From Acetobacter cerevisiae (GTDB lineage: Bacteria; Pseudomonadota; Alphaproteobacteria; Acetobacterales; Acetobacteraceae): a DNA stretch of 61,112 nucleotides. The notes below the pieces were generated by a model. The model was given only the letters and a program-made list of their open reading frames with translations, was not told the DNA's origin and made no database searches. Location of the stretch: assembly GCF_001580535.1 (NCBI RefSeq), contig NZ_LHZA01000144.1, positions 1 to 61,112 on the forward strand, in the 5' to 3' direction. Positions 28,155 through 37,420 of this stretch are shown here, piece after piece (positions within the stretch are counted from its first letter, which is position 1; each line of letters starts with the position of its first letter). The translations under genes were made by a program, and so were the position numbers.

Positions 28155-28844
28155 ATGACGAAACCTGACGCTGCCAGTCATCTGGACATGGCGCACCCCT
28201 GCCTTGAGGGGAAGAAGCGTCGATGCGGGCGGCCGACCCCATCCGGGACGGAGCAGCTGGACCAGCATTTGCTGGAGGTGGCGGCGAGCCTGTTTGTGAA
28301 ACATGGTTATGCGGGAACATCGGTGGATCAGATTGCCCGCAAGGCGTCTGCCAGCAAACAGACGCTGTATCGGCGTTATCCGTCCAAGGAAGCGCTATTC
28401 AAGGCGGTGATTACCAACGTGACAGCCTGCCTGCTGCGCACCATGGCGGAAACGCCGCTGAAGGACCCGCTGCTGGAACTGAAGCATGTCAGCCGCCTGA
28501 TGCTGGATTTTGTCGTGCGGCCTGACGCGCTGGGCACGTATCGGATTCTGATTTCTGACGCTTACCGCTACCCCAGCCTGATCACCCATGCGATTGAGAA
28601 TATCAGCGAGCCGTTTCACGACAGCTTTCTGCGCCTGCTGAAAGCAGCGCAGGCAGCCGGGCAGATTGAAGAAGGGCATGCCGATTCCACGACAGCCTAT
28701 TTATGGAGTGGGCTGCTGACAGGCTGGCCGATGAAGCAAAGCCTGTTTGGCCTGCCCCCGCTGGAAGATGAGGCCGCGCGCGATGCGTTTTTTGAGCGCG
28801 CGTGGGCGCTGTTCCTGCATGGGATTGGGGTAAAGCAGGACTAA
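28155..28844 (+). CDS. TetR/AcrR-family transcriptional regulator
   Basis: A 229-residue regulator. The N-terminal DNA-binding domain (about residues 33-85) shows LEVAASLFVKHGYAGTSVDQ, IARKASASKQTLYRRYPSKEALF, the canonical TetR helix-turn-helix. The C-terminal ligand domain resembles the AefR/TetR_C group (YPSLITHAIE). The ATG at 28155 gives a basic N-terminal extension; ATG 28188 is an alternative. It diverges from the AI-2E-family transporter gene across a 270-base gap in which I could not find a convincing operator. Confidence 0.9.
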   Translation: MTKPDAASHLDMAHPCLEGKKRRCGRPTPSGTEQLDQHLLEVAASLFVKHGYAGTSVDQIARKASASKQTLYRRYPSKEALFKAVITNVTACLLRTMAETPLKDPLLELKHVSRLMLDFVVRPDALGTYRILISDAYRYPSLITHAIENISEPFHDSFLRLLKAAQAAGQIEEGHADSTTAYLWSGLLTGWPMKQSLFGLPPLEDEAARDAFFERAWALFLHGIGVKQD

Positions 28845-28859
28845 CGCACAGAGCGGTCT

Positions 28860-29264
28860 CTAGCGGGCCGTATGCCCGAAATACTGCTCCAGAAGCGCGA
28901 CGTTCCGCAGATTGGCCTTGAAGGCCGCATCGAACAGATCCCCCGCGATCGGCACGGTATCGACCGCGGTTTCCAGCACCACATTCCCGATCATGCGGGC
29001 CAGCAGGCGCGTGGGCACGCGCAGGCGCCAGGCCTCCCACACGATATAGAGGGAGACGAGGCCCATCACCGCGCTACCGCCAACCGGCAGCAGGCCTACG
29101 ATGGCGTCCACCCCCACCCGGAAGCGCGTGCCGGGGAGGCGGAAGGCGGCGTCCAGAATCCAGGCCAGCCGCCGGACACGACGCAGGCGATGCGCAATGT
29201 CCTCAGCGGTATGAGAGGCCGTATGGGGCGAGCCGTTTCCGGCTGTGGCATGAGCGTATGTCAT
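28860..29264 (-). CDS. DUF4112-family membrane protein
   Basis: A 134-residue protein with the DUF4112 pattern: RRLAWILDAAFRLPGTRFRV, VGVDAIVGLLPVGG, two hydrophobic segments, then ETAVDTVPIAGDLFDAAFKAN. It is predicted to be an inner-membrane protein with two helices. The family is widespread and uncharacterised. It is followed in the same direction by msrB's own unit upstream (29297-29680), with about 30 bases between them, so the two may share a transcript. Confidence 0.85.
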   Translation of the reverse strand: MTYAHATAGNGSPHTASHTAEDIAHRLRRVRRLAWILDAAFRLPGTRFRVGVDAIVGLLPVGGSAVMGLVSLYIVWEAWRLRVPTRLLARMIGNVVLETAVDTVPIAGDLFDAAFKANLRNVALLEQYFGHTAR

Positions 29265-29296
29265 GCCTCACAAAGTGGGAGAGGCCCGAACGGGAT

Positions 29297-29680
29297 TCAA
29301 GAGGGGTGGAAATCCAGCGCCAGACCGTTCATGCAGTAGCGCAGGCCGGTGGGCAGCGGGCCATCCGGAAAGACGTGGCCCAGATGCCCCTTGCAGGACG
29401 CGCAATGCACCTCGGTCCGCACCATGCCGTGGCGGCTGTCCTCCGTGGTTTCCACAGCGCCCGGAATGGCATCGTAAAACGAGGGCCAGCCGCTACCGCT
29501 TTCATATTTTGTGTCGGATTCAAACAGCGTCTGGCCACAGCCCGCGCAATGATACTGGCCGGGACGTTTTTCATGGTTCAGAGGGCTGGACCCCGGATAT
29601 TCCGTGCCGTGTTCTTTCAGAATATGTTCCTGCTCTGGCGTGAGCGGGCCGCAACCGGTGGGGGAACAGGACTGGGTCAT
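29297..29680 (-). CDS. msrB: Peptide-methionine (R)-S-oxide reductase MsrB
   Basis: A 127-residue MsrB. The zinc-binding CxxC pairs are CAGCG and CASCKGH. The substrate-binding SGSGWPSF and the catalytic RYCMNGLAL (Cys near residue 117) are intact. The enzyme reduces methionine-R-sulfoxide in proteins and lacks a signal peptide, so it is cytoplasmic. AGAAGGA lies well placed before the ATG. With the free-Met-sulfoxide reductase at 11660-12211, it indicates active repair of oxidised methionine. Confidence 0.97.
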   Translation of the reverse strand: MTQSCSPTGCGPLTPEQEHILKEHGTEYPGSSPLNHEKRPGQYHCAGCGQTLFESDTKYESGSGWPSFYDAIPGAVETTEDSRHGMVRTEVHCASCKGHLGHVFPDGPLPTGLRYCMNGLALDFHPS

Positions 29681-29914
29681 GCGGAGGGTCCTTCTCTTTC
29701 TGGTCGTCTCTGGGAAATTTATGCCGTCTTTCTAGCGGGTTTTTTCATAAGTTGCACCGGGGCCATGAGGATATTGCCCAAACAGGCAGCGTTTGGCCCC
29801 GAACCGGAACGCTATTTAACGACAGCAGAGGCGAACGGTTGCATCAGGGCTGCTGCGCTGGCGCAAACGGGGCTGACCATTGCATAAGCGAGAGGAAGGC
29901 GGCACTCTCCCGCC

Positions 29915-31372
29915 ATGACGGCTTCCATACCCCCCTCCCCTGTTCTTGTCCTTTTTCGGGATGATTTTCGCCTGAGCGACAACCCGGCGCTCCATGCCGC
30001 CTGCGCCACCGGCCAGCCTGTGCTGTGCGCCTATGTGCAGGATGAAGCCTGTCTGCCCAAAGGGGTGATTGGCTGGTGGCTGGGGCAGGCTGCGGGGGCG
30101 CTGGCCGAAGCACTCGGCAAGCGTGACGGCACCTTGCTGACCCCGCAGGGGGAAACGCTTGCGGTTGTGCAGGAGCTTGTAAAAGCAGCTGGCATTTCAG
30201 AAGTTTTCTGGAACCGGCGTTATGACCCGGTGGGCAAGGAGATTGATACGGCTCTGAAAGCCAGGCTGACGGAACAGGGCGTGGCGGTGCAGTCCCTTTC
30301 CGCCCGACTGCTGCATGAACCCTGGGCCGTGCGCACCGGGGCCGGACAGCCTTATCGGATTTTTACAGCATGGTGGCGCGCTGCGCGGGATCTGGGCGAA
30401 CCCGGTCGCCCCCTGCCTGCCCCGCAGGACATTCAGTTTGCCGCTGTGCCGGAGGCGTTTAAAAAGCATGAGGCCTCCACAGCGTTGCTGAAACCAGCGT
30501 TGCCGGAAGATGCCACACAGGCTGCGCAATACTGGCCGTGCAGTGAAGAAAACGCCCATACCATTCTGGAAGATTTTCTGGACGATACGCTGGCGCACTA
30601 TGAAACAGACAGCGACCGGCCCGACCGGGAGGGCACATCCGGCCTTTCCCCCTATCTGCGCGCCGGGCTGATTTCTGCCCGGCAGATCTGGCAGGCTGCC
30701 CGAAAAGCAGAAGCCCGCAGCGGTGACCATGTGAATACGGAAAAATTCCTGTCCGAACTGGGCTGGCGTGATTTTGGGTGGATGCAGCTTTTCTATGAAC
30801 CCCAGATGCCCACCCGCAATCTGCGCTCGGAATTTGACCAGATGCCCTGGCAGAATGACCCCGAGGCTTTTACCGCGTGGACAGAAGGCCGCACCGGCTA
30901 CCCGCTGGTGGATGCGGGAATGCGGGAATTACGCGCTACCGGCACCATGCATAACCGCGTCCGCATGGTTGTAGCCTCCTTTTTAACCAAACATCTTCTG
31001 ACAGACTGGCGCAAAGGCGAACGCTGGTTTTATGAGCGGCTGGTGGATGCAGACCCGGCCTTAAACGCCATGAACTGGCAGTGGTGTGCAGGAACCGGGA
31101 TTGATGCCTCGCCCTGGTTCCGCATTTTTAATCCGGTCGGGCAATCCGAAAAGTTTGATCCCTCAGGGGCTTATATCCGCACATGGGTGCCGGAACTGGC
31201 GGGTCTGCCGGACAAGCTGATCCACACCCCCTGGAAAATGGATGCCACACTGAGCCGCCATTTACGCTTTGTGCCCGGCACCACCTACCCGCATCCGATT
31301 GTGGAGCTAAAGCAGGCACGCGCCATTGCGCTGGAGAGTTACAAAAACCTGAAAGGCTCTGAGCAAAGCTGA
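29915..31372 (+). CDS. phrB: Deoxyribodipyrimidine (CPD) photolyase, class I
   Basis: A 485-residue flavoenzyme that repairs cyclobutane pyrimidine dimers using blue light. The N-terminal antenna domain begins VLVLFRDDFRLSDNPALHAA. The FAD domain shows GTSGLSPYLRAGLIS, WRDFGWMQLFYEP, the substrate/FAD block GYPLVDAGMRELRATG with HNRVRMVVASFLTKHLL, and the MNWQWCAGTGIDASPWFRIF segment with electron-transfer Trp residues. All key positions look intact. It ends 4 bases before the stop of the convergent luxR gene. Confidence 0.96.
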   Translation: MTASIPPSPVLVLFRDDFRLSDNPALHAACATGQPVLCAYVQDEACLPKGVIGWWLGQAAGALAEALGKRDGTLLTPQGETLAVVQELVKAAGISEVFWNRRYDPVGKEIDTALKARLTEQGVAVQSLSARLLHEPWAVRTGAGQPYRIFTAWWRAARDLGEPGRPLPAPQDIQFAAVPEAFKKHEASTALLKPALPEDATQAAQYWPCSEENAHTILEDFLDDTLAHYETDSDRPDREGTSGLSPYLRAGLISARQIWQAARKAEARSGDHVNTEKFLSELGWRDFGWMQLFYEPQMPTRNLRSEFDQMPWQNDPEAFTAWTEGRTGYPLVDAGMRELRATGTMHNRVRMVVASFLTKHLLTDWRKGERWFYERLVDADPALNAMNWQWCAGTGIDASPWFRIFNPVGQSEKFDPSGAYIRTWVPELAGLPDKLIHTPWKMDATLSRHLRFVPGTTYPHPIVELKQARAIALESYKNLKGSEQS

Positions 31373-31376
31373 GGCT

Positions 31377-32135
31377 TTAAATTACGCCCAACTGGTTTGC
31401 ATTGAGAATGGCCATATCCGTTGTGGCCGCCCCCAGCTTGTGGCGTGCCACGCGCAGGCATAACCGCACGACAGGGTCTGACAGTTTGAGCTTGCGGGCA
31501 ATTTCGTGCCCCAGAAGCCCCTCTGCCGCCAGCTTCAGGCAGGCTTTTTCCTCTGCAGAAAGATCCTGCACACCGTTCGCCTGAAAGGCTGTTATCCGCA
31601 GATAGGCCTCATGCACATAATTCGCCAGCATCTGGTAATCCCGCACAAAGCTGACCCGTGCGAGGCCCTCAAATTTACGGGGGTCATCACTGGTAATGGC
31701 GAACAGGCCGCGAGAGCCATCCGTCCCCAGCAGGGGGATGCTCAGCGCTGCATGACCCAGACTGTAATCCAGCCCTTCCATGAGCATACTGTAGCCCGGC
31801 GTGCCTTTTTCAATCTTCAGATCCCGCCATTCAAACGGCAGACCATTGTGCAAACCCCTTTTGACGACAGGGTCAATCAGCAGGTAGTTCTGATTATAAT
31901 AGCGTTCCTGCCATTCCCGGGGATAGGTCGTGCAGGTGAAACCGTCGGGGTTCATGAAATCACCCCCGGAACCTGCAAAATAATAAACAACATTGCTCAT
32001 GTTGCAGTTTTCAGGAAGCGTCTTCAAAACAGCGGATAAGTCTGGCAGCGACTGCGCGCGTGTAATGGACGACACAAGGCCTTGCAAAGCTTTTGGAAGA
32101 ATAAAGGTCGGTGCTGTTGTTTGTCTCAATGTCAT
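31377..32135 (-). CDS. LuxR-type quorum-sensing regulator (GinR-like)
   Basis: A 252-residue LuxR protein. The autoinducer-binding domain (about residues 35-180) keeps the W-x3-Y pair in EWQERY, the DP pair in LLIDPVV and the Trp in LPFEW. The C-terminal helix-turn-helix (about 190-250) keeps the Glu, Leu and Gly expected in LSAEEKACLKLAAEG. At the position of the usually invariant Gly before SxP it has Ala (HAALSIP). It lies 88 bases downstream of the luxI gene on the same strand, so it should sense the signal made by that enzyme. A GinI/GinR system of this kind is known in Gluconacetobacter intermedius. Confidence 0.88.
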   Translation of the reverse strand: MTLRQTTAPTFILPKALQGLVSSITRAQSLPDLSAVLKTLPENCNMSNVVYYFAGSGGDFMNPDGFTCTTYPREWQERYYNQNYLLIDPVVKRGLHNGLPFEWRDLKIEKGTPGYSMLMEGLDYSLGHAALSIPLLGTDGSRGLFAITSDDPRKFEGLARVSFVRDYQMLANYVHEAYLRITAFQANGVQDLSAEEKACLKLAAEGLLGHEIARKLKLSDPVVRLCLRVARHKLGAATTDMAILNANQLGVI

Positions 32136-32223
32136 AACCCGAACTTTGATATCGTACCCTCAGGACTCTGGCCAGCATACGCCTGATACGACGACCCCTC
32201 TCATTAAAAATAAGTTGCTTTGT

Positions 32224-32808
32224 TCAAAACGGGCGGAGCTGCAGTTCAGCCAGATGCCGCAATGCCAGAGGGCTGACATCCCATACCCCTACACCGAACT
32301 CCTGCCCGTTGATCTCCCCCTCACAAATGGGAGATGGCAGACATTCCAGCCGCCGATACAGCCGCAGTTTGGACCGGGGATACGTTCCGATGATCTGCTT
32401 GATGCCATTCGCGAACGCGCGTGCATAAACCGTTTTCAGCACGTCCAGCATCAGGTTTCGCCCGGCCAGAGAGGATGTGTCAGCCGTTGTCGAGAAATAG
32501 GAAAGCTCCCAGATATCGGAACTGATGATATCCGGACATCCCTGAAAATAAGGGGCAAATTCATCCCGCAACATGGTTGGCCCCGTTGTCGGCATAATCC
32601 GGACCGAGGCAACGGCGTCTCCCCCATCCTGCAGGCCGACGATATAAAAGGGGCTACACCGCCGATCATAATCGTCTTCTACCGGGCACGGATGAAAGGC
32701 CCTGCTCCATTCCGGATAATTTTCGAAAAACTTTTTCCGTGAGCCAAGCATCTTCTCATAAACTGAAAGATACTGATCACGCTCATCATAAGAAAATTCA
32801 TAAATCAT
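32224..32808 (-). CDS. LuxI-type N-acyl-homoserine lactone synthase (GinI-like)
   Basis: A 194-residue autoinducer synthase that should make an acyl-homoserine lactone from S-adenosylmethionine and an acyl carrier. With the ATG at 32808 (AGGTGG 5 bases upstream), conserved LuxI residues fall at their usual positions: Arg24, Phe28, Trp34, Asp45, Asp48 and an Arg near 70, followed by PTTGPTML and Glu101. The next conserved Arg, in the usual E-x-S-R-F motif, is Tyr104 here (ELSYF). A GTG at 32817 is an alternative start. It is followed by luxR, the usual partner. Confidence 0.88.
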   Translation of the reverse strand: MIYEFSYDERDQYLSVYEKMLGSRKKFFENYPEWSRAFHPCPVEDDYDRRCSPFYIVGLQDGGDAVASVRIMPTTGPTMLRDEFAPYFQGCPDIISSDIWELSYFSTTADTSSLAGRNLMLDVLKTVYARAFANGIKQIIGTYPRSKLRLYRRLECLPSPICEGEINGQEFGVGVWDVSPLALRHLAELQLRPF

Positions 32809-33156
32809 AATTGCCACCTACCCTTAGTCTCAACTCCATATAATTTTGACGTCCTCCTCCTCTATCATGTTTGGCTTTTAACACTCTGCAAGACACCGTG
32901 GATATATTAGACAGCACGCAAAGTGATATCTAAAAATTCATATTATGACGTTTGTTTTAAGAATAAGAATTCAACCAATCATAGCTTACAACACGCAATA
33001 ACCCCAAACGTTCCCTAAAAGAAGGACGCATTTTGAGGCGGGGCTTCTATGCAGAAAATGCAGCAGAATTATGCCAGACTGTTTTATCCAACCCTCCAGT
33101 TCCTGAAGAGGCCTTCTCTCTTTGTGATGCTTTGTGGAGAGTGAAGGCCAGAAAAG
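32809..33156. other. Upstream region of luxI, no gene seen
   Basis: AT-rich with no credible coding frame. It must hold the luxI promoter. An imperfect dyad at 32882-32900 is listed separately. The part beyond 32960 shows no structure I can name until the terminator at 33157. Confidence 0.5.
32882..32900 (-). promoter_or_regulatory. Candidate lux-box-like operator
   Basis: CACTCTG-CAAGA-CACCGTG is a 19-base dyad with 5 of 7 arm positions matching, about 75 bases upstream of the luxI start. Its size and position suit a LuxR binding site, but the symmetry is modest and its sequence differs from the Vibrio consensus. Confidence 0.3.
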
Positions 33157-33193
33157 AAAAAGGGGAACACACCGCAATGCATTCCCCTTTTTT
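33157..33193 (-). terminator. Terminator of the aldehyde dehydrogenase gene (bidirectional)
   Basis: AAAAAGGGGAA and TTCCCCTTTTTT form a stem around a 14-base loop. It has A/T tracts on both sides and lies 21 bases past the stop of the minus-strand dehydrogenase gene. Confidence 0.88.
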
Positions 33194-33213
33194 ATAATCT
33201 GTGTTGGGAGGGA

Positions 33214-34668
33214 TCAGAAATCAGCTTTTTCATGCTCGGTCGAGACGAACTTGATCAGCGTATGAGCCCTGACCGCTTCCGGCCCGCCTTCTGTGCCGTA
33301 ACCGGAATCCTTGATACCACCGAAAGGCACTTCCGGCACGCCCAAACCGTGGTGGTTGATGGCGATCATCCCGGCTTCCACCTGTTCACCCAGCAGACGC
33401 TCCGTGCGCTCGTTGCGGGTGTAGGCATAAGCCGCCAGACCGTAGGGCAGACGGTTGGCTTCCTGCACAGCGTCTTTCAGAGCGGTGAATTCAGATACAA
33501 TGGCAATCGGGCCGAACGGCTCTTCCTGCATCACGCGCATGGACAGGTTGGGGTTGAGAATCAGCGTGGGGGCGAAGAAGCAGCCTTCATTAGGCAGCGG
33601 CACGTCAGCCTGCCAGATGGTGCCCCCTTTCTCCCGTGCATCGGCGACCAGTTCTGTCAGAGCTTTCAGGCGGCGTTCGTTCACCACCGGGCCCATGGTC
33701 ACGCCGTCATCAAGGCCTGACCCAACCTTGAGGGCGTTCATCTGCGCCTTGAATTTGTCCACAAAGCTGGAGGCAATGCTCTTGTGCAGCAGGAAGCGCG
33801 TGGGGGCGATGCACACCTGACCGGCATTGCGGAACTTGGCGGCACAGAGGCGCTGCGCAGCGGCGTCCAGATCCGCATCCTCACACACGATCACCGGGGC
33901 ATGGCCACCCAGTTCCATGGTGACGGGCTTCATCTGCGCGCCGGCGAGAGAGGCCAGATGTTTGCCGACCGGAGTGGAGCCGGTGAAAGAGATTTTGCGC
34001 ACCACGGGATGGGCGATCAGATATTCGGAAATTTCTGCCGGGTTGCCATACACCAGAGAGACCGCACCCGCCGGAACGCCAGCATCACAGAACGCGCGCA
34101 GCAGTTCCGCCGGAGAGGCCGGGGTATCTTCCGGGGCTTTGACGATTACGGCGCACCCGGCGGCAAGGGCAGCCCCCAGCTTGCGGGCAATCTGGTTGAT
34201 GGGAAAGTTCCACGGCGTAAAGGCCGCGACCACACCCACGGGGCGATGCAGCACGCGCTGCTCCACATTGGGCACACGCGGCGGAATGAGCGTATCATTC
34301 AGGCGGCAGCCTTCCTCGCCAAAATATTCGATGACGTTGGCAGCGCCCTTGATTTCGATAATGGACTGCTCGAGCGGCTTGCCCTGCTCGCGGCTCATGA
34401 TGCGGCCAATGCTCTCGGCGCGCTCACGCAGCAGATTGGCGGCTTTGCGCATGATGACAAAGCGGTCCCACGCCGTAAGCGCCCGCCATGCGGCGAAGCC
34501 CTGCGCGGCTCCGTCGGCCACCCGTGCCAGATCGGCCTTGGAGGCGTGGGCAATCTTGCCGATTTCCTCACCGGTGGCGGGGTTGAAGACCGGCAGTGTG
34601 CGGCCATCTGCCGCATCCTGCCACTGCCCGGCCACCAGAAGCTGTGTGCTGATAAAATCCTGTGACAT
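33214..34668 (-). CDS. gabD: NAD(P)-dependent succinate-semialdehyde-type dehydrogenase
   Basis: A 484-residue aldehyde dehydrogenase of the GabD-like group, oxidising succinate semialdehyde or a related short aldehyde to the acid. Visible motifs are TPWNFPINQIARKLGAAL, the nucleotide-binding FTGSTPVGK, ELGGHAP with the general-base Glu, NAGQVC with the catalytic Cys, and EEPFGPIA near the C-terminus. GGGAGAG before the ATG at 34668 supports this start over 34707. No GABA aminotransferase or transporter is adjacent, so the physiological aldehyde is uncertain. It is terminated by the hairpin at 33157. Confidence 0.9.
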   Translation of the reverse strand: MSQDFISTQLLVAGQWQDAADGRTLPVFNPATGEEIGKIAHASKADLARVADGAAQGFAAWRALTAWDRFVIMRKAANLLRERAESIGRIMSREQGKPLEQSIIEIKGAANVIEYFGEEGCRLNDTLIPPRVPNVEQRVLHRPVGVVAAFTPWNFPINQIARKLGAALAAGCAVIVKAPEDTPASPAELLRAFCDAGVPAGAVSLVYGNPAEISEYLIAHPVVRKISFTGSTPVGKHLASLAGAQMKPVTMELGGHAPVIVCEDADLDAAAQRLCAAKFRNAGQVCIAPTRFLLHKSIASSFVDKFKAQMNALKVGSGLDDGVTMGPVVNERRLKALTELVADAREKGGTIWQADVPLPNEGCFFAPTLILNPNLSMRVMQEEPFGPIAIVSEFTALKDAVQEANRLPYGLAAYAYTRNERTERLLGEQVEAGMIAINHHGLGVPEVPFGGIKDSGYGTEGGPEAVRAHTLIKFVSTEHEKADF

Positions 34669-34788
34669 TGCGTATCTCTCCCACTGGAACGACAGACACG
34701 CCACCATGACGTTGCCTTATGATCCTTAAGGAGAGAGCATCATCAGGATAGGGATGCAAGGGGGCACGGAGGCTGCCCCCTGCCCCGG

Positions 34789-36098
34789 TCAGGCGAACAG
34801 TTTTTTCAGCTCATTGATAACATGCACACTGGTAATGAGACGCGTGCATTCAAACTGGCGCGGCGTGTTTTCATGCCGGGGGCACCACAAGAAATTGTGA
34901 TGATCAAACCGCTCCGTGGGGTCGTTCCAGCAGGAGTTGCAGGTGTGCCAGTTGATAACGCGGTAAGGCGTTTCAAACTCATTGGTGGGGTGTGTGAAGC
35001 CGGAGATCATCACGACCTCGGTGCCCGCAGCCCAGGCCAGCCAGGCCAGACCTGAACTGAGGCCGATAAAGGCATCCGCATGCTTCAGCCAGCGGGCACG
35101 CTCGGAGAGCGGGCGGTTGCCGGTTTCATCTTCCGCCCCATGCGGGATGTAGTTCCAGACAAGGCCGGTGCCGTGCACGGTTTTCTGGTCAATACAGATC
35201 ACCCGGTAGCCTTTTTCCTTCAGGAAGGCGATGACCTCCTGCCAGCCGGTCGGGTTGTTCCAGTATTTGCACTGCGTGCTGGCTGCACGGCGATGCAGAC
35301 ATACGGCTCCGGGATGGGGCGGCTGTCATCCGGCATGTGCAGACGCGGGGCTTCCTCATGCGGGGAGACGCCCAGAATATAGCCTGCGGTGCGGTGCAGG
35401 CCGACAAAGCGGAAGTCCGTGGGCTGCTGGTTGCAGTCTTTGTCGTCAAAAAACAGACCGATGCATTACGTGGCGTAGGCCCTGGCCGGCACGCCTGCCT
35501 TCTCGGCGTCCTCGGAGGTCATGAGGGTAATGTTGGGATAGGCTTCCTTAAGCAACGGCAGGATGAGGCCGGACAGCAGGCAGGTGACTTTCGCGCCGCG
35601 TTCTTCCGCAAAGCGGGACACATAGGGGAACCATGCCAGCGTATCCCCCAGCGTGCCCACCGGCAGCTGAATGACAACCTCCTGCCCGCGTGCATCATAC
35701 TCATGCTGGAAAACAGGGCGCTCGACACCATCCGCGCCGATATCAGTCACCTCAATCCCAAAGCGCACATAGTAGCGTTTGCTGGAGGAAATGGTGGCCC
35801 CGGCAGCCTCATGATGGAAGAGGATATTCCCGGTATCCAGATCGCGCAGAATGACGCGCCATTTGCCCTCTTTACGCTCGGGCACATGCACGCGTGCGCC
35901 GAGATTGAAATCGAAGCGGATCCCGTGCGGGCCTTCCAGCACCGGCAGCGGCGGCGGAGACAGGTAAGCCGGTTTGCCCTCGGGCTTGGCGGCAGGTTCC
36001 TGACCCGCCGGCTGCTGGGGGGCCGGCTGCGCGGCATGAGCCGGAGCATCGGCCTGTGGAGCAGGAGCGGGAGAAACGGGAGCTGCGGTTTCAGACAA
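34789..36098 (-). pseudogene. Broken autotransporter-type O-heptosyltransferase gene (nonsense + frameshift)
   Basis: The reading frame starts at 36098 with an Ala/Pro-rich leader, then a beta-rich domain and a GT9-like domain (QLPVGTLGDTLAWFPYV). It is interrupted by TAA at 35466-35468, after ARAYAT. Reading on in the same frame gives good sequence (CIGLFFDDKDCNQQPTDF ... EPYVCIAVQ) until about 35284. There one base is missing and the frame shifts to ASTQCKYWNNPTGWQEVIA, continuing through the frame that ends at 34789 (HADAFIGLSSGLAWLAWAAG, CWNDPTERFDHHNFLWCPR). The build matches the autotransporter strand-loop-strand O-heptosyltransferases that modify adhesin-like autotransporters. With two lesions it should be inactive, unless both are sequencing errors. 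Confidence 0.82.
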
Positions 36099-36289
36099 AG
36101 AGAGTCACCTAGAAAAGACAAAATTTTTGTAATTAAAAATTACTAAATCAAGGCCTTATAAAGACAATTAGCATTTGTCTATATAATTCCTGATTTAACA
36201 CCGGGTCATTCTTCATGACAACATCACCACACTAACACCTAAAAAAGAGTAAATTCTCTCAGACTATTTTCTAACTTAAGGTTGTTTTG

Positions 36290-37402
36290 ATGCGGGTCTT
36301 GTCTCGTCGTTCTGCTCTGGTAACATCCTGTGCCGCAGCCTTCTGCGGGACTATACGACGGGCGGGAGCAGCCCCCTCCCTTGCCCCGCGCCCTCTGGTA
36401 TTTGCGCACCGGGGTGCGTCCGCCTTGCGGCCCGAACACACGCTGGCGGCCTACGCCAAAGCCATTGCAGATGGGGCTGACTTTATCGAGCCCGACCTTG
36501 TGATGACCAAAGATGGCGTGATGATCTGTCGCCACGAAACCAATATTGCCGAGACCACGGACGTGGCGCAGCGGCCGGAGTTTGCCAGCCGCAAACGCAC
36601 CGCCACCATTGATGGCAAGACAGCCACTGGCTGGTTCACGACGGACTTCACCCTTGCGGAGCTGAAAACCCTGCGGGCAAAGGAACGTCTGGCGACACTA
36701 CGTGTGCATAACACCCGTTTTGACGGGCACTTTGACATTCCGACCTTTGAGGAAATGATTGATTTTGTGGCTGCTGAATCCGCCACATGCGGTCGGGTTC
36801 TGGGGCTGATCCCCGAAATCAAACACTCCACGCATTTCCATACGCTGGGGTTTGACCCGGAAGCCGTGTTCCTGCGCACGATTGCTGCGCATGAGTATAC
36901 ACGCATGGCCCCGCTGGAAGTGCAGTCCTTCGAGACCGGCAACCTCCAGCGCATTCGGGCCGATGTGCGGGCTATCAACCCGCAGGCGCGGCTGATGCTG
37001 CTGATGGGGGAACGGACAGAGGTGCCGCCGGATCTGGCCGCCAAGGGAGAGAAAACCACCTTTGGAGACCTGATGACCCCGGCGGGCCTGAAGGGCGTGC
37101 GGCGTTATGCGGATGTGATTGGCCCTTCCCTGACCGACCTTATCCCACGGGATGCACAGGGGGCGTGGCTTGAGCCATCCTCTCTGGTGGAGGATGCGCA
37201 TGCGGCGGGGCTGCTAGTGCATGCCTATACCTGCCGCCCGGAAAACCATTTCCTGCCGCGCCAGTTGCGCAATACGGACGGGGATGCAGCCCGCAATGTG
37301 CGCGGGTCCATTCAGGAAATTCAGCGCTATCTGGATATGGGGCTGGACGGGTTCTTTACCGATGATCCGGCTATTGGCCGCCGGGCGGTGGACCACATCT
37401 GA
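36290..37402 (+). CDS. glpQ: Periplasmic glycerophosphodiester phosphodiesterase
   Basis: A 370-residue GlpQ-type enzyme hydrolysing glycerophosphodiesters to glycerol-3-phosphate and an alcohol. An N-terminal signal peptide (SRRSALVTSCAAAFCG) directs export. The catalytic blocks are FAHRGASALRPEHTLAAY, the metal-binding FIEPDLVMTKDG and CRHE. EIKHS and the C-terminal GLDGFFTDDP are typical of the GlpQ group. AAGG lies 8 bases before the ATG. It is a single gene preceded by an AT-rich spacer of about 190 bases and followed by the convergent cobU. Confidence 0.93.
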   Translation: MRVLSRRSALVTSCAAAFCGTIRRAGAAPSLAPRPLVFAHRGASALRPEHTLAAYAKAIADGADFIEPDLVMTKDGVMICRHETNIAETTDVAQRPEFASRKRTATIDGKTATGWFTTDFTLAELKTLRAKERLATLRVHNTRFDGHFDIPTFEEMIDFVAAESATCGRVLGLIPEIKHSTHFHTLGFDPEAVFLRTIAAHEYTRMAPLEVQSFETGNLQRIRADVRAINPQARLMLLMGERTEVPPDLAAKGEKTTFGDLMTPAGLKGVRRYADVIGPSLTDLIPRDAQGAWLEPSSLVEDAHAAGLLVHAYTCRPENHFLPRQLRNTDGDAARNVRGSIQEIQRYLDMGLDGFFTDDPAIGRRAVDHI

Positions 37403-37420
37403 GAATGGGTCACCGCTGAC

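Noticed and set aside
34759..34782. Terminator downstream of the broken heptosyltransferase
   Set aside because: GGGGGCA/TGCCCCC forms a hairpin but neither side has a T run, so it was not listed as a terminator.
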